DNA of 64,000 nucleotides from CBDFKU01 sp965248975. GTDB taxonomy: Bacteria; Chloroflexota; Dehalococcoidia; Lucifugimonadales; JAGWBF01. The DNA is taken from assembly GCA_965248975.1 (NCBI GenBank), contig CBDFKU010000016.1:62001-126000 (forward strand), read 5' to 3'. Made by a program: the position numbers and the translations under genes. Position 1 is the stretch's first letter. Every line of letters begins with the position of its first letter. A model generated the notes under the pieces. It made no database searches. It saw nothing but the letters and a program-made list of their open reading frames with translations, and was not told the DNA's origin. Below are positions 9,343 through 17,786 of the stretch, in pieces.

Positions 9343-10381
9343 ATGATTCACCAGGCATGGGCCTGGCGTGGCGGATCTGACTGGACGCTGGAGGAGGTCA
9401 CCACCCCCGAGCCCGATCACGGCGAGGTGCTGATACGGGTCGGTGGCGTTGGGTTCTGCGGATCGGAGAAGCCGCACGAGAAGGGGTCTGTGGAGAGCCT
9501 ACCCCCGAGGAACTCCAGAGCCTCCCCTGGATCGGAGGCCACGGTCACGAGGTGGCCGGAGTGGTCGAGGAGGTGGGCGCCGGCGTCTCCACCAGTAAGT
9601 CCGGGGACCGGGTCGCCCTGCTCCACCTGAGGGGGTGCAGGGAGTGCCGGTTCTGTACATCCGGCTTCGAGAACAACTGCCCCAACGTGTCGTCCCGCCT
9701 TCATGGCTACGCCGACTACATCGTGGTGCCCGCGGACCTTGCCTACGAGGTTCCCGACGGGATGCCCATGGAAGAAGCGACCATGGTGGAGCCGGCGGCC
9801 ATCGGAGTGCACGTGATGGAGAGGATAGCCCGGGTGCGGCCGGGCGAGACCGTCATGGTCCATGGAGTGGGCCAGATCGGCAGCTTCTGCGCCCAGGCGG
9901 CCAAGGCCTGCGGGGCGTCATCGCCGTGGACGACCGACAACTGGCCCAGCGGTCGGCGCGGGACCTCGGGTTCGACGTGGTCATCGACCCCTCACGAGAG
10001 AATCTGGCCGACGCCGTCAAGAAAGCCACCGGTGGCAGAGGGCCCGAGGTCATCGCCGAGTGTTCCGGGCACTCCGATCGCTATCCCCAGTTCGTGGACA
10101 TGCTGGCCAGCTGCGGACGAATCGTGATGGTGGGGAACCCCTTTACCGGTCAGGTCACGTTGGACCTGCTGACGCTGCAGCGTAAGGAGGCCTCCCTGAT
10201 TACCTCCAAGGCCTGCATAGGCGCGGACTACGACAGGGTCCTGGATATGGTGCGATGGGGCAAGGTCAAGCTGAACTGGATGGACGGCACCGCCATTACG
10301 ACCTACTCCATGGACGAGTTCCCGAAAGCGCGCCAAGAGTGGATGGACCTGGAACGCGCCTTATACGTAGTCAAGCCATAG
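9343..10381 (+). pseudogene. zinc-type medium-chain alcohol dehydrogenase, two frameshifts
   Basis: Three consecutive frames together encode one full-length MDR dehydrogenase of roughly 345 residues. Frame 1 gives the N-terminus (TLEEVTTPEPDHGEVLIRVGGVGFCGSEK). The reading then moves at about 9478-9500 to frame 3, which carries GGHGHEVAGVVEEVG, the structural-zinc cysteines GCRECRFCTSGFENNCPN and the nucleotide fold VHGVGQIGSF. It moves at about 9905-9918 to frame 2 (VIAVDDRQLAQRSARDLGFDVVIDPS through the C-terminus). Both changes are of the same sense and are each explained by loss of one base. The catalytic Cys and GHE zinc ligands are present. It is either a decaying gene or two sequencing errors. 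The substrate is unknown. Confidence 0.85.
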
Positions 10382-10403
10382 CCCCGAACGGGTCAGAGGC
10401 CGC

Positions 10404-12158
10404 CTAATAGCCCACGGCGTAAGCCTCGCCGCGGGGGTCCGCGCCTCCCTCCATCGCCCCGGTCGCTGGGTCCCTGATGATCATCCCGTACAACCCGGAC
10501 CCTTCCCAGAAGTCGGGATACATCTCCGCCACGTGACCCCTTCGGCGCAGCTCACCGACCACGTCCGCGGCAATCCGTCCTTCGAGACGTACCGTTCCGG
10601 GATCGTAGAAGACGGGCAACCCTGAAGATGGAAAGCTGTAGCTGTAGAAACGCGCCGCCTCCACCGCCTGCTGGGAGTCCATCCCGAACTCCACCACGTT
10701 GAGGAGCAGCTGCAGCATTCCCTGAGGGATGTGGTCGCCGCCGTGGCCACCGAAGGCCATCACCGGCTGGCCGTTTCGGAGAACCAGGCCTGGCATCGGT
10801 GTGAGCCGGGGCCGCTTGCCTGGTGCGACAGAGGCAGGGTGCCCCTCCTCGACCTTGGACTGATACCCCCGCATAGACATTATTAGGCCGGTACCGGGAA
10901 TAACCGCGCCACCGTTGTTGTTCCCTTCGCTGGGGGTAGAAGAGAAGATGTTGCCCTTCCCGTCGATGACAGCGAAGTAGGAGGTGCCGCCGCTCTCGGC
11001 GTCGACGGGTCGGGCCAGGGCCTCGGCGGGGGAACGGACCGCTCCCTCCAGGGTCGCCATGCCGCCGCGGGGATCTCCCGGCGGAGGCATCGCCGGCCAT
11101 GCGCGATCCGGGTCGATCAAAGACCGACGTTGGCCAAGGTAGGCTTCGGAGAGCATCTCCTCGATGGGCACGTCGATGAAGGCGGGGTCCCCGACGTATT
11201 GCTCCCGGTCGGCGAAGGCCAGGTTCAGGGCCTGGGTGATGGTGTGGACGTAAGAGGACGAGTTGTGGCCCATCGCGCGCAGATCGTATCCTTCGAGCAT
11301 CTTCAGAGCCTGAGGGAGAACGGGGCCCTGGCTCCACGGCCCGCACGTATACACCTGGTAGCCACGGTAGTCGACGCTGATGGGAGGCTCCACCCGCACT
11401 CGATACTCGGCCAGGTCCTCGATGGCAAGGAATCCACCCTGGGATTGACATAACGATACAATGGCCTGGGCCATCTCTCCCTTGTACACGAAATCTCGGG
11501 CAACCTCCAGTGCAGCCTCCCGGCCCCTGCCCCGGTGAGCCTCCTCAATGGAGGCCAGATGTCGCAGGGTGATGGCCATATCTCGCAGGTAGAGCATCTC
11601 TCCGACCCGGGGTACGCGGCCCTGACGCAGATAGATCTCCGCAGTCGTAGGCCAGCGGCGATAGCCCTGGTGTTGGGTCTGCATCTTGTCCACCAGGTAG
11701 CGGTATGCCGGGAAGCCGCCCTCCGCCAGCTTGATGGCCGGGCCGACGACCTGGGAGAAGGTCATGGTGCCGAACCGGGACAGCGCAGTGAACCATACAT
11801 CTGCCGCGGCCGGCGTAAGCGCCGCCACCGCTTCCCACGGCACTCCTCCAGGATGATGCTCCAGGAAATACTCCAAGGAGGCCGCCTTGGGCCACACCCC
11901 CAGGCCGTCGATGGTGGTGACCTCCCCGCGGTCGGCCAGGTATATGATCGTCGGGGCCACTCCCAGGAATCCGCATTCGATGAAGTGGACCACGTTCAGG
12001 GCCAGCCCCACGGCCACGCCAGCGTCGATGGCGTTGCCTCCCTGGCGCAGGATTTCGAGGCCGGCCAGAGCGGCGGCCGGGTGGCTGGCCATCGCCACGC
12101 CGTTGTCTCCGCGGATCACCGGTCGATAGCTGGTCATGGTCGGGGGTGGTACCGCCAT
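10404..12158 (-). CDS. gamma-glutamyltransferase family protein
   Basis: 584 residues, an Ntn-hydrolase that cleaves gamma-glutamyl bonds, typically of glutathione, after autocatalytic processing. N-terminal GVAMASHPAAALAGLEILRQGGNAIDAGVAVGLALNV is characteristic. The processing and nucleophile site is GGTSYFAVIDGKGN near residue 390, where the Thr aligns with the N-terminal Thr of the mature small subunit. A conserved SSTPSEGNNNGGAVIPGTG block and C-terminal GGHGGDHIPQGMLQLLLNV follow. No signal peptide is seen, unlike secreted enterobacterial GGT, so a cytoplasmic member acting on another gamma-glutamyl or acylated substrate is possible. It is divergent from the FAD dehydrogenases. Confidence 0.9.
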   Translation of the reverse strand: MAVPPPTMTSYRPVIRGDNGVAMASHPAAALAGLEILRQGGNAIDAGVAVGLALNVVHFIECGFLGVAPTIIYLADRGEVTTIDGLGVWPKAASLEYFLEHHPGGVPWEAVAALTPAAADVWFTALSRFGTMTFSQVVGPAIKLAEGGFPAYRYLVDKMQTQHQGYRRWPTTAEIYLRQGRVPRVGEMLYLRDMAITLRHLASIEEAHRGRGREAALEVARDFVYKGEMAQAIVSLCQSQGGFLAIEDLAEYRVRVEPPISVDYRGYQVYTCGPWSQGPVLPQALKMLEGYDLRAMGHNSSSYVHTITQALNLAFADREQYVGDPAFIDVPIEEMLSEAYLGQRRSLIDPDRAWPAMPPPGDPRGGMATLEGAVRSPAEALARPVDAESGGTSYFAVIDGKGNIFSSTPSEGNNNGGAVIPGTGLIMSMRGYQSKVEEGHPASVAPGKRPRLTPMPGLVLRNGQPVMAFGGHGGDHIPQGMLQLLLNVVEFGMDSQQAVEAARFYSYSFPSSGLPVFYDPGTVRLEGRIAADVVGELRRRGHVAEMYPDFWEGSGLYGMIIRDPATGAMEGGADPRGEAYAVGY

Positions 12159-12252
12159 AGCTTCCTCCTCATGTGGCTCCAGGCTCTATCTCGGGCCGAG
12201 CACATTGCATTGTAGTGGTGGTCTGAGGGTCCGTCAATCAGCCGTCTCGGAT

Positions 12253-12281
12253 ATGACATGGCTCTTCCGATGTGCTAACAT
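12253..12281 (+). promoter_or_regulatory. predicted promoter for FAD dehydrogenase pair
   Basis: ATGACA (12253-12258), a 17-base spacer and TAACAT (12276-12281) lie about 50 bases before the first FAD dehydrogenase start, in the divergent gap with the transferase gene. It overlaps a short inverted repeat, GATGT-GCTA-ACATC, around the -10. Confidence 0.4.
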
Positions 12282-12330
12282 CGTCGGTGCGCAAAGACAG
12301 GTTATTTATGCTGAGGTGCCCTGGAGGACA

Positions 12331-13683
12331 GTGACAAACGTGCCCGACGATGGACATACCGACGTTATCGTGGTAGGCGCAGGAGGATGCGGCCTGGTTG
12401 CAGCGCTGGCCGCCGCTCGTCAAGGCCTCCGGGTGCTGGTGCTGGAAAAGGCCGAGGAACCCGGAGGCACCACAGCGCTTTCGGGAGGGAGTATCGTCGC
12501 CGCCGGATCACGGTTCCAGCGGGCCGCCGGTGTCGAGGACGTCCCCTCAGCCCTACTGGAGGAGGTGCTCCAACGGAGCGACTACCTGCAACCCAGGACA
12601 CCTGCCGAAGAGATCTCCAACGGTTCGGCGGAGGTCGTGGAATGGCTGGCAGACATCACCGGCCTCGAATTCGATGTGCCCGTTCCCCTCACAACCCACA
12701 GCGTACGGCGTCTCCATACGTGGGGAACCGGCCGGGAGCTGGTGGACCACCTGATGGCGGCTGCCGAGGTTCAGGAGAACATACGGATATTATGCTCGAC
12801 GCCGGTCAGGTCGCTGACGCTGGATGCCAGCGGAGCCGTCACCGGGGTCGAGACCGATGCCGGCAGGATCGCCGGGAGAAAAGTGATCCTGGCCACGGGA
12901 GGGTTTGCCGCCAGCCGGGATCTGTTGTCCAGGTACATACCCAAGGCCGTTGGACTGGCCTACACCGGCCATCACGGAAGCACAGGCGACGGCCTGGCGA
13001 TGGGGCTCGACGCGGGGGCGGCCCAGGACAACATCGGTGCATTTCAGCCCTACCCCTGCTATTACGCGGCGCTGCGACACCCGCTGCCGGGAAACATGGT
13101 GTTCCTCGGGGCTATCCACGTGGACCGAAAGGGCAGGCGTTTGGCTGACGAGACTCTGTTTCCCGGGGTCCTGGGGGCCAGGATGCTGGACCTGCCATCC
13201 AAGCAGGCCTACCAAATCTTCGACCAGCGCATATACGACGGAGGCGGCGACCGCCTCCAGGTCGCCGTCGACGCAGGGGTCGTGGAACGAAGGGAGACCG
13301 CTGCGGAGCTGGCCTCCCGCCTAGACATCGATTCACAGGGCTTGGAGAAGACGATTGAGGAGTACAACGCCACTGCTGCGTCCGGCGGAGTGGACCGGTT
13401 CAGGCGTACCTTGTCCGAGCCCTTGAGGAGCCCGCTGTACGGCGTCAGGGTGGACGTGGCGATATATCACACCCAGGGCGGGCTCAAGGTGGACGGCAAC
13501 GCCCATGTGCTCCGGCCCGACGGGTCGCCCTTAGCGAACCTGTACGCCGGGGGAGGCGCCGCCGCCGGAATCTCCGGCCCCAAAACCGAAGGCTATCTTC
13601 CCGGCAACGGCCTCCTCCAGTCCCTGGGCCTGGGGAAGATCGCAGGCGATCACGCGGCAGCTTCGCTTCGGGGTAGTAAGTAA
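12331..13683 (+). CDS. FAD-dependent oxidoreductase (fumarate reductase/ketosteroid dehydrogenase-like), copy 1
   Basis: About 450 residues. No ATG is available; GTG 12331 lies behind GGAGG and GTG 12340 is an alternative, while the longer frame from 12136 is unlikely. The FAD_binding_2 family is shown by the N-terminal dinucleotide site DVIVVGAGGCGLVAALAAARQGLRVLVLEKAEEPGGTTALSGG, the central GRKVILATGGFAASRDLL, and C-terminal HTQGGLKVDGNAHVLRPDGSPLANLYAGGGAAAGISG with a conserved His. The family includes flavoprotein reductases and 3-ketosteroid delta1-dehydrogenases. The next gene is a close paralogue in tandem, suggesting duplication. The electron acceptor and substrate are unknown. Confidence 0.88.
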   Translation: MTNVPDDGHTDVIVVGAGGCGLVAALAAARQGLRVLVLEKAEEPGGTTALSGGSIVAAGSRFQRAAGVEDVPSALLEEVLQRSDYLQPRTPAEEISNGSAEVVEWLADITGLEFDVPVPLTTHSVRRLHTWGTGRELVDHLMAAAEVQENIRILCSTPVRSLTLDASGAVTGVETDAGRIAGRKVILATGGFAASRDLLSRYIPKAVGLAYTGHHGSTGDGLAMGLDAGAAQDNIGAFQPYPCYYAALRHPLPGNMVFLGAIHVDRKGRRLADETLFPGVLGARMLDLPSKQAYQIFDQRIYDGGGDRLQVAVDAGVVERRETAAELASRLDIDSQGLEKTIEEYNATAASGGVDRFRRTLSEPLRSPLYGVRVDVAIYHTQGGLKVDGNAHVLRPDGSPLANLYAGGGAAAGISGPKTEGYLPGNGLLQSLGLGKIAGDHAAASLRGSK

Positions 13684-13724
13684 CCGGCCGTCGACCTAGT
13701 ACACATCGAGGAGTTGAAAAGACT

Positions 13725-15071
13725 ATGGATACAGCCGGGGGGCCAGTCGATGTTCTGATAGTTGGTGCGGGAGGGTGCGGCCTCGCGGCGGCGCTGGCGG
13801 CGGCTCAGAACGGCGCCAGTGTCCTGGTGCTGGAAAAGACCGAGGAGCCGGGAGGCACCACCGCCCTGTCAGCGGGCAGCGTCGTGGGAGCGGGGTCCCG
13901 CTATCAACGGGCGGAGGGCATCGAGGACGACCCTGAACTTCTGATCGAGGACATCCTGGGCAGGAACGGATACCAGGGCGACAGAGAGCTTACCGAGGCC
14001 CTGGCCCGGAACTCGGCTGCGACCGTCGAATGGCTGGCCGACAGCATAGGACCTCCGGTGGAGATACGTGCCCGGACCAGCGGCCACCGTACCCGGCGCT
14101 TCCACACCTGGGGAACCGGGAAGGGTCTGGTGGACCACCTGATGGCCGCCGTGCTCAAGCAAGCCAACATCGAGCTGAAGTACTCGTCTTCGGTGGTTTC
14201 GATCCCGGTGGACGCCGATGGAGGGATCAACGGTGTGGTGACACCTTCGGGACCGGTCTTGGCCCGTAAGGTAATCCTGGCCACCGGCGGATTCGGCGCC
14301 AGCCGTGAGCTGCTGCAACGGTACATCCCCAAGGCCGTTGAAATGCCCTACGGAGGCCACCGGGGCAGCACCGGGGACGGCCTGCGCCTGGGCGAGGAAG
14401 CGGGGGCCGCCACGGCCTACCTGGACTCATTCCAGCCCTACCCCTCTTACATAATGCCCCAGCACCTGGAGGTGCCCGGGGTGGCGATATTCTACGGTTG
14501 TATCCATGTAGACTACCGGGGAATGAGGTTCGGAAACGAGACGCTGTTCCCCGGCGGTATCGGCGCCCGGATGATGGACCTTCCCGGCTTCCAGGCGTAC
14601 CAGATCTTCGACCAGCAAATCCACCAACTGCTGGGAAACAGCCTCGCTCCATTGGAAGAGGCCGGCCTGCTGTTCGTGGCAGATACCCCGGAGGACCTTG
14701 CTAATCTCCTGGGGATCGATCCCAACAGCCTGCGAGATACGGTCGAGGAGTACAACAGGACCGCTGAGCAGGGAACGGACGCCTTCGGGCGCTCGGTGTC
14801 GGCACCCCTGGGCACACCCCTCTACGGCGTAAAGGTGTGGGTCGCCATGCACCACACCCAGGGCGGTCTCGTGGTAAACATCGATGCCCAGGTGCTCCGG
14901 CCGGACGGCTCGATCATATCCAACCTCTACGCCGGCGGAGGGGCGGCCGCCGGCGTCTCCGGGCACGGCCCGGAAGGGTACCTGCCGGGGAACGGCCTGA
15001 TGCAGGCTCTGGGCCTCGGGAAAAGGGCGGGAGACCACGCGGCAGCTTCCCTCGGAAGTGTGCCTAGCTAG
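13725..15071 (+). CDS. FAD-dependent oxidoreductase (fumarate reductase/ketosteroid dehydrogenase-like), copy 2
   Basis: 448 residues from ATG 13725 with GAGGAG upstream. It is nearly collinear with the preceding protein: DVLIVGAGGCGLAAALAAAQ, EEPGGTTALSAGS, TWGTGKGLVDHLMAA, ARKVILATGGFGASRELL, HTQGGLVVNIDAQVLRPDGS and GYLPGNGLMQALGLG. Conservation is strongest at the FAD site and the C-terminal active-site block, and weaker in the middle cap, as expected for divergence in substrate specificity. It ends in a 4-base CTAG overlap with the convergent isochorismatase-family gene. It probably acts in the same degradative context as copy 1, but the reaction is unknown. Confidence 0.9.
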   Translation: MDTAGGPVDVLIVGAGGCGLAAALAAAQNGASVLVLEKTEEPGGTTALSAGSVVGAGSRYQRAEGIEDDPELLIEDILGRNGYQGDRELTEALARNSAATVEWLADSIGPPVEIRARTSGHRTRRFHTWGTGKGLVDHLMAAVLKQANIELKYSSSVVSIPVDADGGINGVVTPSGPVLARKVILATGGFGASRELLQRYIPKAVEMPYGGHRGSTGDGLRLGEEAGAATAYLDSFQPYPSYIMPQHLEVPGVAIFYGCIHVDYRGMRFGNETLFPGGIGARMMDLPGFQAYQIFDQQIHQLLGNSLAPLEEAGLLFVADTPEDLANLLGIDPNSLRDTVEEYNRTAEQGTDAFGRSVSAPLGTPLYGVKVWVAMHHTQGGLVVNIDAQVLRPDGSIISNLYAGGGAAAGVSGHGPEGYLPGNGLMQALGLGKRAGDHAAASLGSVPS

Positions 15072-15718
15072 CCAGGAGCCCCGGCAACCGTGGGGTCGGC
15101 CAGGTACTCCAGCACCTCCGCCTTGGATACCACGTCCCCGTACTTGCTGTTGATGTCGAACAGGTTCGCTTCGTGGGGACCGGAGTGGCGATCGCCGACG
15201 CACTCCTCTGGAACGATGACCCTGAAGCCGTACTGCATGCCGTCCACAGCCGATGCACGGACGCACCCGCTGGTAGAGCAGCCAGTCAGGATAACGGTGT
15301 CCACCCCCAGGCTGGTGAGCATCGCCGCCAATGGGGTGCCGAAAAAGGCGCTGGCGTACTGCTTGTTGATGATCACGTCGTCGGGACCCGGCGGCAGCTC
15401 GGGCACTATCTCCGCCAGGGGCTCACCCTCGACCATCTTGCGCAGCACAGGGACTTTCTTCACGAAGACCCCCCCGTCGAGCCCGTTGGGGGAGTAGATG
15501 ACCCTGGTGTAGGCGATGGGCACGCCCCTGCTGCGGGCCATGTCCAGCAGGTCCACGGTCTCCCGGACGGCGTCCACCACGCCCTCGGCGAAAAGCGGGG
15601 AGCCCGGGGTGGTGTAGGCGTTGAGGAAATCGATCACCACCACCGCGGGCCTCCGCCCATAGCCTACCCGGCCGTCGAAGACTCCTTTGTAGTTCTCCTG
15701 TAGGCCCTGCTCGGTCAT
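15068..15718 (-). CDS. isochorismatase-family cysteine hydrolase
   Basis: 216 residues from ATG 15718 behind GGGAGGTGACCC. It has the family Asp-Lys-Cys catalytic triad: D30 in AVVVIDFLNAY, K118 in VIINKQYASAFFG and C151 in LTGCSTSGCVRASA, plus the cis-peptide region just before it. The pattern is close to N-carbamoylsarcosine amidase and related amidohydrolases that release ammonia from carbamoyl or amide substrates. Its nearness to hyuA/hyuB, which act on hydantoins or related cyclic amides, makes a role in the same N-heterocycle breakdown plausible but unproven. It overlaps the stop of the convergent FAD dehydrogenase by 4 bases. Confidence 0.9.
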   Translation of the reverse strand: MTEQGLQENYKGVFDGRVGYGRRPAVVVIDFLNAYTTPGSPLFAEGVVDAVRETVDLLDMARSRGVPIAYTRVIYSPNGLDGGVFVKKVPVLRKMVEGEPLAEIVPELPPGPDDVIINKQYASAFFGTPLAAMLTSLGVDTVILTGCSTSGCVRASAVDGMQYGFRVIVPEECVGDRHSGPHEANLFDINSKYGDVVSKAEVLEYLADPTVAGAPG

Positions 15719-15780
15719 GGGTCACCTCCCTTCGCACTGGGATGCCGTCGAAACGCCTTTCGGTCTCACCCCATTATGAC

Positions 15781-15814
15781 ACGAGGCCGAGGGGATTCTC
15801 CACCTCGGCCTCGT
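15781..15814. terminator. 12-bp hairpin between hyuB and isochorismatase gene
   Basis: ACGAGGCCGAGG (15781-15792) pairs perfectly with 15803-15814 across a 10-base loop. It lies 27 bases past the hyuB stop on the minus strand. Neither flank has a good U-run (ATATTA on plus, GTCATAATG on minus), so it may be a weak terminator, attenuator or mRNA 3' stabiliser. Confidence 0.4.
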
Positions 15815-15840
15815 ATATTAGACACCAACCGGTTCGAGAG

Positions 15841-17763
15841 TTAGTCGGCCGCCACCGCGTCCTTCTTGGCCTCCTCCCTCTTCAGGAACTCGATAATGTG
15901 CGCCGGGAAGACTGGGTCCTTGGGCGCTGGTAGACCGGTCTCCGCCAGGCAGCGGGCCTTCAACTCTTCGATGCTGTCGAATCCACGGTCGAAGAGCTTG
16001 ATCTCCTTCCGTTCGGAGACGAGCTTGGCCCGGAGCTGCTCGGTGGCTTTCTCGTCGACGGTGAAATCATCGTTAACGATCACGCCGTACAGTTTCGCGC
16101 CATTCTTGGTGACAAGGCCGCGCTCTACGTCGAGGGCGACCTTCTCGGCGGGCCGCTTGTAAGGGTCGCCCCATCCGCCGCCACCCCAGGTGTAGCACAT
16201 GAACAGATCGCCCTTTTTGACCTTGATATGGTCGCACTTGGACTGAAGGATCTCGACCGAGCCGTCGGCCCGGATGAGCTCCTTCTTGCTCCTTCCGGCG
16301 GGCAGGCCACCGTTCACGCCCCAGGCGTATGTGAGCCACCGGTCGTCATGGATCGACAGCTCGCCATCGTTTAGGAAACGGTAGCCAGCCCTGATGCCGT
16401 TGCCGCCGCGGTGCAGGCCGGGCCCGCCGGAATCGACGAAGGTCTCGTAGATTTCCATCCGAAGCGGGAAGTAGGACTCCAGGAACTCGTTGGGTACGTT
16501 GGTAAATGAGGGCCATAATGAGTGTGCATCGGGGCCGTCTCCCACGGGTCTTCCTGGGATCCCACCGAACCCGATCTGATATAGCTGGAACCACTCGCCG
16601 TCGTCGTTGTAGCCGGAGTAAAAGTAGTGAGGGCTATCGGAGAAGCCTGCTGCCGTTAGGAAATCTGGGGCCTTCTGGCCCAGGAGGCCGCCCAGCACGT
16701 CGAAGATACGGCCCAGGGCATGGGTCCTGGAAGAAAGCGCCGCCGGTTTTATCGGGTTGAGGAGACATCCCTTGGGGATGCGTACGTCGACATGATCGTA
16801 AAAGCCGTCGTTGAAAAGGATCTGGGGGTCGAACACGTTGATCATGTATACCCCAACGAACATCTTGAACATCTCGGTGTTGAGGTAGAAGTTGATGGAG
16901 CTCTCCGACTGGGGGTCGGTGCCGTCGAAGTCGAAGATCAGCGTGTCCCCTTCGCGCCACATGGTGCAGCACATCTTGTAGGGACCCATACCGATACCGT
17001 CGTCGCAGACGTAGTCCTCGAAGTACTGCTTCTCGTTCTCGGGAACCGTCGTCCGTATGAGCTGCAACATGGCCCGCCGGTTGCGCTCCAGCAGCTCGTT
17101 CACGGCCGAGACGTAGGTATCCATACCGAAGCGGTTGCATAGCTCCAGCACCCGGCTCTCGGCGACGCGCACGGCAGCGATCAGGGCGGTTAAGTCGGCG
17201 CGGTTCCAGTGGGGCAACCGACCCTGAGCCAGGATGAGGTTGAGCATATCTTCCTGGAGCACGTCGTTCTTGTAGATCTTTACCGGCGGGATAATGACGC
17301 CTTCCTCGTAGATCTGGTTGGCGTCGGTGGGGAGGCTGCCGGGGGTCTTGCCACCCAGGTCGGTCATATGGCCGAACATGGAGATGTAAGCCACCAGCCG
17401 GCCATCCAGGTAGACGGGCTTGAGCACCAGCCAGTCGTTAAGGTGGCTGATGGCGCCGTCGACGCTGTAGGGGTCGTTGGTGAGGAAGATTGTGCCTTCC
17501 TCGATGGTCCCCTCATAAGACCTCTTGAAACCGTGGATGAAGGAGCCGAACTGCCCCACTACCATTTTCCCCTCTGGGCTGGCGATCATGGGGAACTCGT
17601 CGTGCTGCTCCCGGATGCCCGGGGACATGGCTGTGCGGAAGAGGACCGCATCCATCTCAAAGCGGGCGTTCCTGAGGCCGCTTTCGATGACCTCCAGTGT
17701 AATGGGGTCTACCTCTACATCCTTGAAAGGTTTCTGGCTCGTCTCTACAATAGTTGCTGGCAT
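15841..17763 (-). CDS. hyuB: hydantoinase B / oxoprolinase-family protein
   Basis: 640 residues from ATG 17763, behind AAGGAGGGG. It is typical of the HyuB/N-methylhydantoinase B subunit: VDPITLEVIESGLRNARFEMDAVLFRTAMSPGIREQHDEFPMI at the N-terminus, GQFGSFIHGFKRSYEG, LTNDPYSVDGAISHLNDW near residue 95-115, and a C-terminal glycine-rich GGPGLHRGGNGIRAGYRF. Together with HyuA it hydrolyses cyclic amides (hydantoins, 5-oxoproline or similar, or carboxylates related ketones) at the expense of ATP. It lies 23 bases downstream of hyuA in one operon. The exact substrate is not predictable. Confidence 0.92.
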   Translation of the reverse strand: MPATIVETSQKPFKDVEVDPITLEVIESGLRNARFEMDAVLFRTAMSPGIREQHDEFPMIASPEGKMVVGQFGSFIHGFKRSYEGTIEEGTIFLTNDPYSVDGAISHLNDWLVLKPVYLDGRLVAYISMFGHMTDLGGKTPGSLPTDANQIYEEGVIIPPVKIYKNDVLQEDMLNLILAQGRLPHWNRADLTALIAAVRVAESRVLELCNRFGMDTYVSAVNELLERNRRAMLQLIRTTVPENEKQYFEDYVCDDGIGMGPYKMCCTMWREGDTLIFDFDGTDPQSESSINFYLNTEMFKMFVGVYMINVFDPQILFNDGFYDHVDVRIPKGCLLNPIKPAALSSRTHALGRIFDVLGGLLGQKAPDFLTAAGFSDSPHYFYSGYNDDGEWFQLYQIGFGGIPGRPVGDGPDAHSLWPSFTNVPNEFLESYFPLRMEIYETFVDSGGPGLHRGGNGIRAGYRFLNDGELSIHDDRWLTYAWGVNGGLPAGRSKKELIRADGSVEILQSKCDHIKVKKGDLFMCYTWGGGGWGDPYKRPAEKVALDVERGLVTKNGAKLYGVIVNDDFTVDEKATEQLRAKLVSERKEIKLFDRGFDSIEELKARCLAETGLPAPKDPVFPAHIIEFLKREEAKKDAVAAD

Positions 17764-17786
17764 CTTTCCCCTCCTTAGTTTGCGGC

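Noticed and set aside
10552..11451. 299-residue minus-strand open frame
   Set aside because: Entirely inside the gamma-glutamyltransferase gene in another frame, Arg/Pro-rich, no family similarity.
15068..15071. Four-base CTAG overlaps at convergent gene ends (also 54277-54280) as special sites
   Set aside because: Explained by two TAG stop codons overlapping tail to tail; no further structure supports a site function.
15815..15840. GGTTCGAGAG resembling a tRNA T-loop
   Set aside because: No acceptor, D or anticodon stems can be formed around it.
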